Positions 51,713 to 62,900 of a DNA stretch of 64,000 nucleotides are shown in pieces; within the stretch, counting starts at the first letter, position 1, and every line of letters starts with the position of its first letter. The translations under genes were made by a program, and so were the position numbers. Origin of the DNA: Fragum whitleyi. Its lineage: Eukaryota; Mollusca; Bivalvia; Cardiida; Cardiidae. Below the pieces are notes generated by a model that worked only from the letters and a program-made list of their open reading frames with translations, searched no databases and was not told the DNA's origin. Location: assembly GCA_948146395.1 (NCBI GenBank), contig OX411544.1:88502132-88566131 (forward strand), written 5' to 3'.

Positions 51713-51983
51713 ATTGAATGGAGTTTCACACTATTTACAACAATCTTTCAGTTAAATCATTGCATCTGTGCACCTTTCAATGGATTGCTGGTATTTATCA
51801 CACCAGTAATACCATTACATTCTTTCCTAGCCTCCGGCTGCTATCCCACAAAGGTCTATGATTTTCAACCCATCGGTTTTAGACAAAGCGTTGGAATGGA
51901 TGAGTGCTGCCGTCAGGGATAGAACCCAGTACCTTTTGAATGATAGTCCGACACTCTATCACTGTGCTTTGACGGTAGCTTCC
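51713..51983 (-). mobile_element. tRNA-derived SINE, older copy
   Basis: Body as in the other copies (CAACAATCTTTCAG, GGATTGCTGGTATTT, CCTAGCCTCCGGCTGCTAT). The minus-strand head (51905-51979) has stem GCTACCGTCA / TGACGGCAGC and box B-like GGGTTCTATCCC. Only a degenerate flanking duplication (CTTCCAT-type) remains. Confidence 0.8.
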
Positions 51984-52019
51984 ATGGATATATGAAGAAG
52001 TTTTTACAATTTTTAAGCT

Positions 52020-52465
52020 TCACAGCTCCACTGGCCAAAGGCCAGCAAGCTATTGTCATGGCAGAGTGAATGTTGCACATGCATAAACATTTCTTTAAAC
52101 ATCTTCTTAACAGATGGGCAGATTTTGACAGAAATGTTCCTTGGGTGACCCTCTTTTTAAGTTGTTAAAGAAATGATGATTGACCCCCAAATATGGTTGT
52201 GGCAGGGTGAGACTTATTTTCATTATAAAATGTTTAAAAATACTCTCCTCCCAAACCATTCTGCTGATTTCAACAAAACTTTGCATGAATGATCTTTGGG
52301 CGACCCTTTTGTAAAGTTGGATTTTTAGATTGACCCCCAAATATGGGCGTGGCAGGGAGGGGCTTATTTTCACTATAGAAATCTTAAAAAACCTTCTTCT
52401 CCCAAACCATTGGCCTGATTTCAACCAATCTTGGAATGAACGATCCTAGAGTGACCTATCTTGTC
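52020..52465 (+). repeat. AGCTC-type remnant, type 3
   Basis: It starts CAGCTCCACTGGCCAAAGGCC and has internal units with TGACCCCCAAATATGG and GTGGCAGGG. The 3' terminus is missing. Confidence 0.6.
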
Positions 52466-53121
52466 GAACCGAGGGTTACAAACGTTTTACTTATCTTACC
52501 CTTGGCTGAAAGAATGGGTAATTTCTGTACACGTGACGTTAAAGAACGGACAACACGTTCTTACAAAAAGGTCCGAATATGGGAGGTATGTTAGGTCAAT
52601 ATGCCTCGCGGCTATTTCCCAGATGTAAATTTAACCCTTAGAATTGCATTTAACCCCCTCAGTTTTAAGTCCTCAGTATAGCGGTACTAGTTTTCCTGTC
52701 CAGCGTCCATCCATCTGTCATCACATTTAAGAAGGGCCAAAACTTTGTCAAAATTCAACGGAAATACGACACCACATCTCTGCTTGGTCCTTAACATTTC
52801 TATTAAGTTTGATTCAAAGCCCCTTTTTAGTTGCTGAGAATTTGAGCAGACACAAAAGCTAGCCTCAGAAGCTGACTATATCGCCATAACAAAGTCTAGA
52901 GGGTTAAAATGAGCAACAGCTGAATCCAAGTATACATTTCATTTAGGATATTTATCACCAGACTGTACAATTGGGATTGAATGAACTAAAATACAAACTT
53001 GCTTACATCATTATTTTTTTCCATATACAAAATCTGAATTCATACAATAAAAGATCTGTAAATGTATAAGTTTTAAGAAGAGCTCATTGCTTTTTCAAAG
53101 ACGCCATACAATTTCAGCATC
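52466..53121. other. non-coding spacer
   Basis: I see no gene and only faint similarity to dispersed repeats. Confidence 0.5.
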
Positions 53122-53202
53122 TATCTTATAACTATACAATTATCTTTGTGATAACATCTCATATATTTTTATGATATCACATGTGGGTATTTTTAGAACA
53201 AT
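53122..53202 (+). repeat. truncated ATTGATAATT-palindrome repeat
   Basis: Matches the opening of 550-905 up to TTTTTAGAACAA, then is cut by the BEL-type element. Its continuation (TGATATAATGC) is not found on the other side of that element. Confidence 0.65.
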
Positions 53203-53291
53203 TGTTAATAACTATACACTGTCAATCTATATTTCTATCAATAACTACAAATTTCTCTATTTTAAATTCTTTATTTTGTCACATTTTCACA
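53203..53291 (-). repeat. 89-bp terminal repeat (3' LTR)
   Basis: On the minus strand it begins TGTGAAAATG, contains AATAAA and ends TTATTAACA. Identical to 59894-59982. BEL/Pao LTRs are normally several hundred bp. Confidence 0.8.
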
Positions 53292-54408
53292 GAACGTTTT
53301 TCCTGCGTTTTTCTATCGGTGACATGCAAATTCTAAAATCATAAAATTTACTAGCTTAGAACAACGGGGGGTTAACTATTAGAATTACCAAATCATGAAT
53401 CTCACCCTCAAAGTGGGGGGATGTAGAATAGACAAAACATACTTCAACTTGCTTTAGAACATTCTCCCCTCCTTAATAAGACCCAGTCTTATTAACAAAA
53501 GTCAACAAGATACCTGGCCTCTTAAGTCAAGGATATCACAACTTATAACTAACTGATGCAAAATTATCTATTTGATCTTTTAGGTTTCAAATGCAGTTGC
53601 TCTTTGCAGATGAAATCCCCACATATTATCAGAACAGTCTATTCTGATAATTGTAAAGGTGTCACAGCAAATTCTGTTGTTTATTTTCATATTACCGATT
53701 TAAGTTTACCTCATTTTTAAGATTGATTGATATTTGCATTACCAACTTTGAACAATCTGAACAATTAAAGTTAAAATAACCATTTCTTGTCAATTGTAAT
53801 GAGTATAAATGCAAGTTATATTTTCTATATCATAAATGGCATTTACATCCATCTCAAAAGACTTAATTGCTGGACTCATTTTCATTTACTTGACTTTTGT
53901 ATGCTTCTGTGCATCTTTAAAGACTACTTTTCTGCTGGAATAATAGCATAATTTTCTAATTCAGATCACTCTGAAACATCTGTTTTGAAATTTGTTGAAT
54001 TTCTATGACTTCAGTCTATTTCTATATCAGATATAACCTCTTTTGGTTTAAATGTCTATTGTCTTTGTTTGTTTTACTTGTTTCATCATCTTTTCGTCTT
54101 ACTATCTATTGTTCTCTATTTCCACAGTGTGGAGCCCATTTTGATGATAGTTTTCTATATTTCTATTAACTATTATCACTTTTTTACTTTATTTTTTCTA
54201 CTACTTTCAGCATAGGGATTATTATGCCCTATCACACTGCTGATTCTATTACTATAATTTTGCTTTACTTAAAACACTATATATTTTAATACTGAATCAC
54301 TATATTTTTAATACCAAAAATGCTGTATCTATAATACTGAATCACTAGCATTAGCTCAGGGGATTATTATGCCCCTTTAACACAGAGCTATAATGCTACT
54401 TGACACAA
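53292..54408 (-). other. 3' non-coding part of the BEL-type element
   Basis: About 1.1 kb of AT-rich sequence between the pol stop and the 3' repeat, without an env-like frame. GGGATTATTATGCCC and AATACTGAATCACTA each occur twice between 54200 and 54380. Confidence 0.6.
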
Positions 54409-57400
54409 TTACTGTTCACACTCCAGAGGGCACAGCTTGGTTATCGGCCGATCAATTTCTTTGCCTCTCACCAACACCCTTGCAGAACGAATGTGACCAT
54501 CATTTCCAGGAAATACGTTAACTATTCTTCCTAGAGGCCATTGTCCTCTTGGTAAGTCCACAGACACGACTAACACTACATCACCAACTCGTAGATCGCG
54601 TTCTTCTATGAACCATTTCTTTCGACCACTTAAACTTGGTAGCCATTCTTTAAGCCACCTCTGCCAAAAGTGTCTCATTAGTTCCTGTACACGACGCCAC
54701 CTATTTCTTGGATCAAACGATGTAATGTCCACTGAACTTGGCGCGAACTCTCCCCCTATTCGTCCAAACAGAAAATGGTTTGGAGTAAGCGGTTCATAGT
54801 CAGCCGGATTGGATGACTGATAAGTCAGTGGTCGAGAGTTTATTAACCCTTCAGCACCAACAAAAGCTGTTGTTAGCTCCTCATCTGTAACGTCTGCTGA
54901 ATTTAAAATCCTGTAGACAGCTCGTTTTGCTGCCTTTATCATGATTTCGTGGACCCCACCCCAGTGTGGAGCCAATGGTGGGTTGAACTGCCAGTCTATG
55001 CCAGTGTCACTTGTTTTCTGGATTATCTCACTTTTATCTAAATCTCTCACTAGCATTTTTAGCTCTCTGTCAGCACCTATGAAATTAGTTCCATTGTCAC
55101 TTAGCACTTTAACCGGACGACCTCTTCTACTGACCATTCTGAAGAAGGCATTCAAAAACGCACTAGTGTCTAGACTGTATGCCATCTCCAAATGTACAGC
55201 CCTGGTTGCTAAGCATGTGAACAAACACAAATATCTTTTTTGTCGAGTTTTTCCCCTTCCCTGTTTTGTGAAGAAGGGTCCTCCATAGTCCACAGATATA
55301 TTTGAAAATGCTCTCATAGGCTCACCTAGTCTACTAGTTGGCAACGGTGCCATGATTTGAGTCTTTGGTTTTGCTTTCTGTCTTTTACAAACACGACACT
55401 CATTTTCCACTTCTCTGATCACTTCTCTAGCATGAATAATCCAGAACTTTGTTGAGAGTTTGGCTAGCACATAGTTTGTTCCAGCATGACAACTTTTCTC
55501 ATGAGTCTCTTTCACTATTAGTCTAGTTACACTTGATCGTTTCGGTAATACTATCGGGAATTTACTATCAAATGACATAAAATCTGCATTTCTTAGTCTA
55601 GAATTGGATCTCATGATTCCATTACTGTCAATTATAGGATTCAATGGCAACAGTTTACTTTTCTTGCCCAATGACTTTCCGCTTAACACCTCTTTATATT
55701 CACTGAATTCTTTCATTTGCGTGTCTCTTATCAGTCTATCACTACTTTCTTTCATTTCATCACATGTCAGTGGTCCTATTTTTCTCATTGTTCTATCTTT
55801 TCCACAATTGTCAATGAATCTTAATACCCAAGCCATTACGCGTTTTAGTTTTCTCCAATCTGAATATCTATCTTGATCTAATCGCCACACATCCATATTG
55901 TTCTTATCAACCTGTTGCATTTCAACTGTGTTGTAATTTTCGCTTGCATCATTTAAGTTGTTCTTTTCTGATTTTCTCATTTCTCTATCACATGACTGTT
56001 TGCGTTTGATTATTGTCTCTGGCCATTGTTCTGCATCGTTTTTTAGAAACTCGGGACCTTCCCACCACAGCATTTTGTCTTTTAATTGTTCCACTTTAAC
56101 ACCACGCGTAAGCAAATCAGCTGGATTTAGCTCACCAGGTATATGTCGCCACTGCGAAGGGTTTGTTTGTCTCTGAATTTCTGATACTCTATTGGCTACA
56201 AATGGCTTGAACACACGACTTTGATTTCTTAACCAATACACTACATCCATACTATCTGTCCAGAAAGTGCACCTGCTTATGTCTATCTCAAGTGCATTAA
56301 TAATTGTTGCTGTTAGTTCAAGGCTGACTAGTGATGCCATTAACTCAAGTCTAGGAATACTTATTGCTGTCAAGGGAGCTACTTTGGTTTTAGCAGCTAT
56401 CAACCTTACATTGACCTCTCCATTTTCATATTCGTTTCTATTGTAAACAGCTGCTCCATATGCTTTTTCCGAAGCATCACTAAACGCATGAATAGTCCTT
56501 TGCTTTAGGTTCTCTCCACTTTGTAGGCATCTTGGTATTTCTTTTTTTGAAACTTTGGGTAATTCCTCAAACCAATCCAATATTTTTACTAATGTATCAT
56601 CCTTAATCTTTTCATCCCAGTCAATCCCAGATACCCAGATATCCTGCATTAGCAATTTTGCCCTTATGATATATGGAGCTAATAGTCCTAATGGGTCGAA
56701 TAGGGTTGCTATCTTTTTTAAGTAATTTCTCTTTGTCAGTTCACAATTCAAGTCAATTTCATTGTATTCAAATCTAAACAAGTCACTCTCAGCTTCCCAC
56801 AGAACTCCTAGTGTCTTAACTCTTGGTAATTCATCTTTTGTCAAGTCTATCTTTAATGCTCTGTCTTCTATCGGTATTTGCTGAATTACTTCTTTTGAAT
56901 TGGACAACCATTTGTGGGCGTACATTCCAGCTTTATTCCATATTCCCACAAGTTGGTTATATAGATCGACCGCTTCCTTGGTAGTATCAACTGAATCCAT
57001 ACTGTCATCCATGTATGTTGATTTTTCAACGGTTTCAGCTGCTCTAGGGAATTCGTGGCTATGTATCTTAGCATTATGGCGAGATGTCATTTGCGCAAGG
57101 AATGGAGATGACGATACTCCAAAAACTAGCCGTGTAAATTCGTATTCATCCGGTTCATTATCTGGGTTGACTCGCCATAGAAATCTGTTATATCGTCTAT
57201 CAGTAGGTATGACTCCGACCCTTAAGTACATCTCCTTGATGTCACATGCTATAGCTATCTTATGTCTTCTGAATCTCAGAAGGACATCAAAGAGACTATT
57301 CTGGAGTTTAGGCCCTTCTTCCAGGAAATCATTTAGACTAACTCCATTATGTTTAGCTGAAGCGTCGAACACTATGCGAACCTTTGTTGTTTCCTTGTTC

Positions 57401-59694
57401 ATCCGGATTACCGGAAAATGTGGTAGTAACCATCTTGGACCATCTTCTTTTCTTTCAACTTTCTGTACATAGCCTTTGTCCACATAGTCTTTAATTGTAT
57501 TAGTATATATCTCTTTAATGTTCGGGGATTTTTCAAGCTTTTTCTCTGTGTTAACTAGTCTTTTTAATGCCGTTGCATAATTATCTGGCAAAACAGACGG
57601 ATCATTTTTCCAAGGCAAATGGACTTGATAATTGTTGCCTTCCTTTTTTATGGTTTGCTCTGCCTCTTGTAGAAGAGTTGCATCTTTTTGTGACATGTTA
57701 CTTCCTATCTCTGAGCTTGCCTTTTCAATTTCCCAGAATTTTTGTAGGAGTTGGTCTGATTGAGAATCTATGATGTTAAAAGTGAAATGACACGTCTCTT
57801 TCGTTTCCATTGGTCCAACACATGTCCATCCAAGTGGAGTGAGTCTGGCTATTGGTTCTCCTTTTTCACCCTGTAGCTCTCCCATGGACCTATGAAAATC
57901 TGCATAGTCTAGTCCTATCAATAAATCAATTTTTGACCGTTTACTTAATGTTGGAAATTTTATGCCTTGAAGGTGTGGCCAGTTGTTTGAGTGTCTTTTC
58001 CAGTCTATAGGTTTTAATCTTCCAGTTACATTTTTTGTTGTTTGTGCTTCCATTGTTTGTGAAAGAGATCCTGTTTCATTTTCTATTACAAATTCTACTG
58101 ACGTTGTTCTGAAAGTTTCTGTTTTTCTGTTTATCACATTGACATTTACGGTACTTTCAGCCCCTTTAAGTCCCATTTCCATGGCAACATCCTCATTTAG
58201 ATATGACTTTGTACTGCCGTCATCTAGCAGTGCATTGACTTTTATTTTATGGTGTCCATATTTGATTACAACTGGAACTGTCCTAAGTGCTATGTATTGT
58301 CCAGAATTGCTATTTGCATTGTAATTTTCACCTCCATATCTTGTGTTTTCATTTGATGGCTCGAATGAAGGAGCAGTTACGTCCAAACTTGAATCTTTAT
58401 GCAACAACCTGTTATGTGTTTTGTCACAGCCATTTATTTTACATTTTCCCTCAAATCTACATTTTTTACCGAGATGATTCTGTTTAAGGCACCTAAAGCA
58501 TAACCTTGCTTCTTTCGCTTTGCGCCATCTTGCATCAACATCCATTTTCTTAAAAGTGTCACAGTCCCATACTTTATGATCTTGTTTACAGATAGGGCAC
58601 TCTTTTGAATTATCCTTGCTTGAAACAAAGAAAGACTTTTCTTTCCTACCTGTATTCTGACTTGACTGGGGATTTCTAGGATGCATGGAAATTCCATGAA
58701 TTAATTCACTTGCTTTTACTACGTATTCTGTTTCCTCATTTACCCATGTTCTGAGGGTTTCAACCGACTCTTCCAGGTCTTTTTCATGTACTTGACGATG
58801 GTATCGCGTTAAAATGGATTGCGGTAATTTTTTCAATAACCTGTGGTATAATGAACCATTCGCTAGGTCCTTTTCTTGTTTTGCCTCTTTTAAATTTATT
58901 ACTGCTATGTCCAGTAAGTCTGAAAATCTCTCCAAATCTTTGGCATTTTCATTTTTTATTGCCGGAAACTGTTCCAGATCGTCTAGAAATTTGTTAACAA
59001 TTCGGTTGGTACCTCCAAATTTGCGTTCTAGCCTTTCCTTTGCTGCCGTGTAGGCGTAAGCCGAATGACCTAGATTTTCTATAGCTTGTAAAGCTGTTCC
59101 GCCAAGATACTGTCGTAGTTGAAGCATTTTGTACTCTTCTGAAGAGGGTGCATTGTCCACGCATGAGTAAAATGCTGCTTTCCATGCGGGATATTTGGAT
59201 TTGTCCCCATAGAAGGTTGGGATGCTGACCCTCTTCAGTTGCTTCCAGAGGTCAGCACCCAATTTTGACTCCTTTTTGTCAGATTCATGTTCTCCTGTAA
59301 CCGAGGCACTATCCGAAAGACATTTTTGATAGTGTTCAACAATACTTTCATACTTTTTCTCTGCCTCGTCTATTTCTTTGTTTAATTCAATTAGTTCTTT
59401 TGTTCTATTTGTGCTTTTGTAGAAAGCACCAAGTTCGAGTAAGGCCTGCATTACATTTTCTAAGGCCTCATCTACTTTTTCTAACATGAACTTACATTTG
59501 TTTCTGTCTATTTCATCCTCTTCTGATTCTAATTCCTCTCTTAATTTGTTTTGTGACCTTGTAAAATTTGACTTGCATCTTGACTTTCTCATTTTTAATT
59601 CCATAATTGCAGTCTCTTCATAATGTTTCTTTTCGGCCTCTTCGGTCTTTTCGGCCTCTTCGGCCTTTTCTGCCTCTTTATCCTTATCACTCAT
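54409..59694 (-). CDS. BEL/Pao gag-pol polyprotein
   Basis: 1761 codons. In order: an acidic EAEK-repeat and coiled-coil N-terminus (1-150); a DUF1759-type gag domain (about 155-335); three zinc-knuckle-like clusters (C366-C378, C399-C412, C418-H432); an aspartic protease with LLDDGS (DUF1758 type, Asp near 491); reverse transcriptase with D818 and YMDD 894-897; RNase H with D1073, E1117 and D1147; an HHCC zinc domain (about 1398-1437); an integrase core with D1469, D1533 and E1583; a DUF5641-type C-terminus (about 1663-1756). All catalytic residues are present, so it could be an active source of enzyme. The start codon is the first ATG of the frame. Confidence 0.96.
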   Translation of the reverse strand: MSDKDKEAEKAEEAEKTEEAEKKHYEETAIMELKMRKSRCKSNFTRSQNKLREELESEEDEIDRNKCKFMLEKVDEALENVMQALLELGAFYKSTNRTKELIELNKEIDEAEKKYESIVEHYQKCLSDSASVTGEHESDKKESKLGADLWKQLKRVSIPTFYGDKSKYPAWKAAFYSCVDNAPSSEEYKMLQLRQYLGGTALQAIENLGHSAYAYTAAKERLERKFGGTNRIVNKFLDDLEQFPAIKNENAKDLERFSDLLDIAVINLKEAKQEKDLANGSLYHRLLKKLPQSILTRYHRQVHEKDLEESVETLRTWVNEETEYVVKASELIHGISMHPRNPQSSQNTGRKEKSFFVSSKDNSKECPICKQDHKVWDCDTFKKMDVDARWRKAKEARLCFRCLKQNHLGKKCRFEGKCKINGCDKTHNRLLHKDSSLDVTAPSFEPSNENTRYGGENYNANSNSGQYIALRTVPVVIKYGHHKIKVNALLDDGSTKSYLNEDVAMEMGLKGAESTVNVNVINRKTETFRTTSVEFVIENETGSLSQTMEAQTTKNVTGRLKPIDWKRHSNNWPHLQGIKFPTLSKRSKIDLLIGLDYADFHRSMGELQGEKGEPIARLTPLGWTCVGPMETKETCHFTFNIIDSQSDQLLQKFWEIEKASSEIGSNMSQKDATLLQEAEQTIKKEGNNYQVHLPWKNDPSVLPDNYATALKRLVNTEKKLEKSPNIKEIYTNTIKDYVDKGYVQKVERKEDGPRWLLPHFPVIRMNKETTKVRIVFDASAKHNGVSLNDFLEEGPKLQNSLFDVLLRFRRHKIAIACDIKEMYLRVGVIPTDRRYNRFLWRVNPDNEPDEYEFTRLVFGVSSSPFLAQMTSRHNAKIHSHEFPRAAETVEKSTYMDDSMDSVDTTKEAVDLYNQLVGIWNKAGMYAHKWLSNSKEVIQQIPIEDRALKIDLTKDELPRVKTLGVLWEAESDLFRFEYNEIDLNCELTKRNYLKKIATLFDPLGLLAPYIIRAKLLMQDIWVSGIDWDEKIKDDTLVKILDWFEELPKVSKKEIPRCLQSGENLKQRTIHAFSDASEKAYGAAVYNRNEYENGEVNVRLIAAKTKVAPLTAISIPRLELMASLVSLELTATIINALEIDISRCTFWTDSMDVVYWLRNQSRVFKPFVANRVSEIQRQTNPSQWRHIPGELNPADLLTRGVKVEQLKDKMLWWEGPEFLKNDAEQWPETIIKRKQSCDREMRKSEKNNLNDASENYNTVEMQQVDKNNMDVWRLDQDRYSDWRKLKRVMAWVLRFIDNCGKDRTMRKIGPLTCDEMKESSDRLIRDTQMKEFSEYKEVLSGKSLGKKSKLLPLNPIIDSNGIMRSNSRLRNADFMSFDSKFPIVLPKRSSVTRLIVKETHEKSCHAGTNYVLAKLSTKFWIIHAREVIREVENECRVCKRQKAKPKTQIMAPLPTSRLGEPMRAFSNISVDYGGPFFTKQGRGKTRQKRYLCLFTCLATRAVHLEMAYSLDTSAFLNAFFRMVSRRGRPVKVLSDNGTNFIGADRELKMLVRDLDKSEIIQKTSDTGIDWQFNPPLAPHWGGVHEIMIKAAKRAVYRILNSADVTDEELTTAFVGAEGLINSRPLTYQSSNPADYEPLTPNHFLFGRIGGEFAPSSVDITSFDPRNRWRRVQELMRHFWQRWLKEWLPSLSGRKKWFIEERDLRVGDVVLVVSVDLPRGQWPLGRIVNVFPGNDGHIRSARVLVRGKEIDRPITKLCPLECEQ

Positions 59695-59893
59695 CTTTTA
59701 TTCACATAACAATGTTAGCTAAATCCAATATTCCATATAACTTCCAATTATTTACTGTTTGTCCTAGATAAATTCAATATCCGGCCTTCTCTATTATCCG
59801 AATTTATGTTCACTCCGGTGTTTGCCTTTCGCGCACGAAAATCCAGTAAAAAAACTCCATATTCATAACACTAAACCTCGCTCTGCTACCAAT
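59695..59893 (-). other. 5' leader of the BEL-type element with primer-binding site
   Basis: On the minus strand the 5' repeat is followed by AT and then TGGTAGCAGAGCGAGG (59876-59891), consistent with a tRNA primer site; about 180 bases of leader precede the ATG. Confidence 0.7.
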
Positions 59894-59982
59894 TGTTAAT
59901 AACTATACACTGTCAATCTATATTTCTATCAATAACTACAAATTTCTCTATTTTAAATTCTTTATTTTGTCACATTTTCACA
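59894..59982 (-). repeat. 89-bp terminal repeat (5' LTR)
   Basis: Identical to 53203-53291. It abuts GGGGTCAGAG, the first bases of the tandem array unit, without any spacer. Confidence 0.8.
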
Positions 59983-62900
59983 GGGGTCAGAGTATAGTTT
60001 ATATCACTATCCCTGGGTCGTCGACACGGGGGTGAAGACAGAGACTCGAAAATTTCCTTCAAACACCAACCTGCAAATGAAGAAACATGTTCTTAGTCAA
60101 AATGCATTATAAAACTACACTTTAGTGACAACAAATCATTAAAGTACTGTTGGTAGAGAAAAAATCTCATATCGTGAAGCTATCCAGGATGGGCACCGAA
60201 AAAGTCCGAAATCGGGACATTTTATCATAAACTCAAAGTGTAGCAGACGCAACATTTGCAGTGATGGCCTCTAACTGGCATACTTTCTGAGCAGAAAAAT
60301 TGGTTTGAAGTTGGGAGGCGCAGAGATTATTACCACGTTACCAGATCCTTTTTTCACAATTTGATCCCGTATTGCTACCTCTCAAAATAAGCCTGCAGAA
60401 ACAGCAAAAATCCTCAAACCCTCCACTTTCAATTACTTGAGGCACTGGGTACCGGTGAGCTATGGAAAGGTCATGACCTTTTAGTTTCGCATTTGCAAAT
60501 AGGCGTGTTTTCATGTTTTTAAACAATTTACGGGTGCACAATCCACCCTGACTTTCAAATTTACAGTTAAATCTTAACATTTCTCAATATTTAGTTTTTT
60601 GACCCTGGCCAATTCGAATATTTCGTCCGAAACTGTACTCTGCCACCTTTAAGAGTCAGGAAAAAATGTGCCTATATAATCATATACTACATTGTGGTAC
60701 TATAGGCTGTTTCTGATTGAAAAAGCCCATTTTCACTGGAGTCTTTTGTTTTAATGAATCTTAAATAGTTAAATTTAACCCTTCGGGAAACATACATTTT
60801 ACACCATTTTAGGACATGAAATTTAGCTGCAGTCACTTGGTTTCAAAATGCCCTTTCTTCACTTGAAGCTTCTTTCTAATGGATTTTAGCCCACTTCTCA
60901 ACATTGAATAGTACTCTAGTTTACTAATAAATACATTCTACATTTCAGTTTCTTGCATAAGTGCAAAATTAAGGCGCGGAAATCAGTTTTTCGGTCCGTG
61001 ATATAGTAAATTAGCAGTTAATTTAGACACAATGCTTACTTTTGCTCAACTAAAGTACACTTTTTTTTAAATATCACATCACTCTCAGCTAGCAGAGCAT
61101 TAATTAAGCCAAAAGAAAAACAAATTAGACCTTTTTTTAAATGATATTGTGACAAAAGAATAATTCTAGGAGTGCATATACAGTCCAGGGGAGGTAGTTC
61201 AAGGTTTCCAACTTGAATGATCTTCCCAAAATGAATTTCTAAACACTAGCCCTGGCATCTCTGAGTCAAACACTTGCAATGGAAAGATGTAATCAGATAT
61301 TGTCACTGATAAAGCCCCATATTTGATTGTTTTAATTGTCATTTTATCAACAAACCTATCCAAACAATATTCCGAGGATGGCTCCGACCACATTTTGGTA
61401 TGTTTCAATCACTCTCTTTTTTAGCGTGAAAAGAATAGCACGTTCATCGGTGACATTTAATTAGCCTTTTTGTGGCCATAAAAACGCATGAAAGTCTCAA
61501 AGAATACGAAACATAGCGAAATTCAAGTTTGCGCCATTTTCGGAGTAATTCCATATTTTCAGCTTTTCGCGCCATTTTCAAGATACTTCCCTTGGACATT
61601 GTCCTTTAGTTAGAACAGCATAAGCATCAGAGCTTTGGAAAGGGCATTTTAAAGTTGGAAATTAGTAATATTCCTCAGTGAAACACTTTTCGGCATGATT
61701 TCAAATGTTAAGAAAAATGTCATTTTACCTTAAAGGGGTCAGAGTATAGTTTATATCACTATCCCTGGGTCGTCGACACGGGGGTGAAGACAGAGACTCG
61801 AAAATTTCCTTCAAACACCAACCTGCAAATGAAGAAACATGTTCTTAGTCAAAATGCATTATAAAACTACACTTTAGTGACAACAAATCATTAAAGTACT
61901 GTTGGTAGAGAAAAAATCTCATATCGTGAAGCTATCCAGGATGGGCACCGAAAAAGTCCGAAATCGGGACATTTTATCATAAACTCAAAGTGTAGCAGAC
62001 GCAACATTTGCAGTGATGGCCTCTAACTGGCATACTTTCTGAGCAGAAAAATTGGTTTGAAGTTGGGAGGCGCAGAGATTATTACCACGTTACCAGATCC
62101 TTTTTTCACAATTTGATCCCGTATTGCTACCTCTCAAAATAAGCCTGCAGAAACAGCAAAAATCCTCAAACCCTCCACTTTCAATTACTTGAGGCACTGG
62201 GTACCGGTGAGCTATGGAAAGGTCATGACCTTTTAGTTTCGCATTTGCAAATAGGCGTGTTTTCATGTTTTTAAACAATTTACGGGTGCACAATCCACCC
62301 TGACTTTCAAATTTACAGTTAAATCTTAACATTTCTCAATATTTAGTTTTTTGACCCTGGCCAATTCGAATATTTCGTCCGAAACTGTACTCTGCCACCT
62401 TTAAGAGTCAGGAAAAAATGTGCCTATATAATCATATACTACATTGTGGTACTATAGGCTGTTTCTGATTGAAAAAGCCCATTTTCACTGGAGTCTTTTG
62501 TTTTAATGAATCTTAAATAGTTAAATTTAACCCTTCGGGAAACATACATTTTACACCATTTTAGGACATGAAATTTAGCTGCAGTCACTTGGTTTCAAAA
62601 TGCCCTTTCTTCACTTGAAGCTTCTTTCTAATGGATTTTAGCCCACTTCTCAACATTGAATAGTACTCTAGTTTACTAATAAATACATTCTACATTTCAG
62701 TTTCTTGCATAAGTGCAAAATTAAGGCGCGGAAATCAGTTTTTCGGTCCGTGATATAGTAAATTAGCAGTTAATTTAGACACAATGCTTACTTTTGCTCA
62801 ACTAAAGTACACTTTTTTTTAAATATCACATCACTCTCAGCTAGCAGAGCATTAATTAAGCCAAAAGAAAAACAAATTAGACCTTTTTTTAAATGATATT

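Larger units (their letters stand above)
53203..59982 (-). mobile_element. BEL/Pao-type LTR retroelement, intact coding
   Basis: Terminal direct repeats of 89 bp (53203-53291 and 59894-59982) enclose one long gag-pol frame on the minus strand. Just inside the 5' repeat lies TGGTAGCAGAGCGAGG, a good primer-binding site. There is no flanking target duplication, and the right flank begins exactly with a tandem-array unit, so the locus has been rearranged. The coding region shows no stop or frameshift. Confidence 0.9.

Noticed and set aside
56900..57472. 190-codon plus-strand frame opposite the reverse-transcriptase region
   Set aside because: Antisense shadow of the intact BEL/Pao gag-pol frame.
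60338..61408. 80- and 69-codon minus-strand frames in the tandem units
   Set aside because: Short, no motif, no codon-level evidence; repeated only because the unit is repeated.
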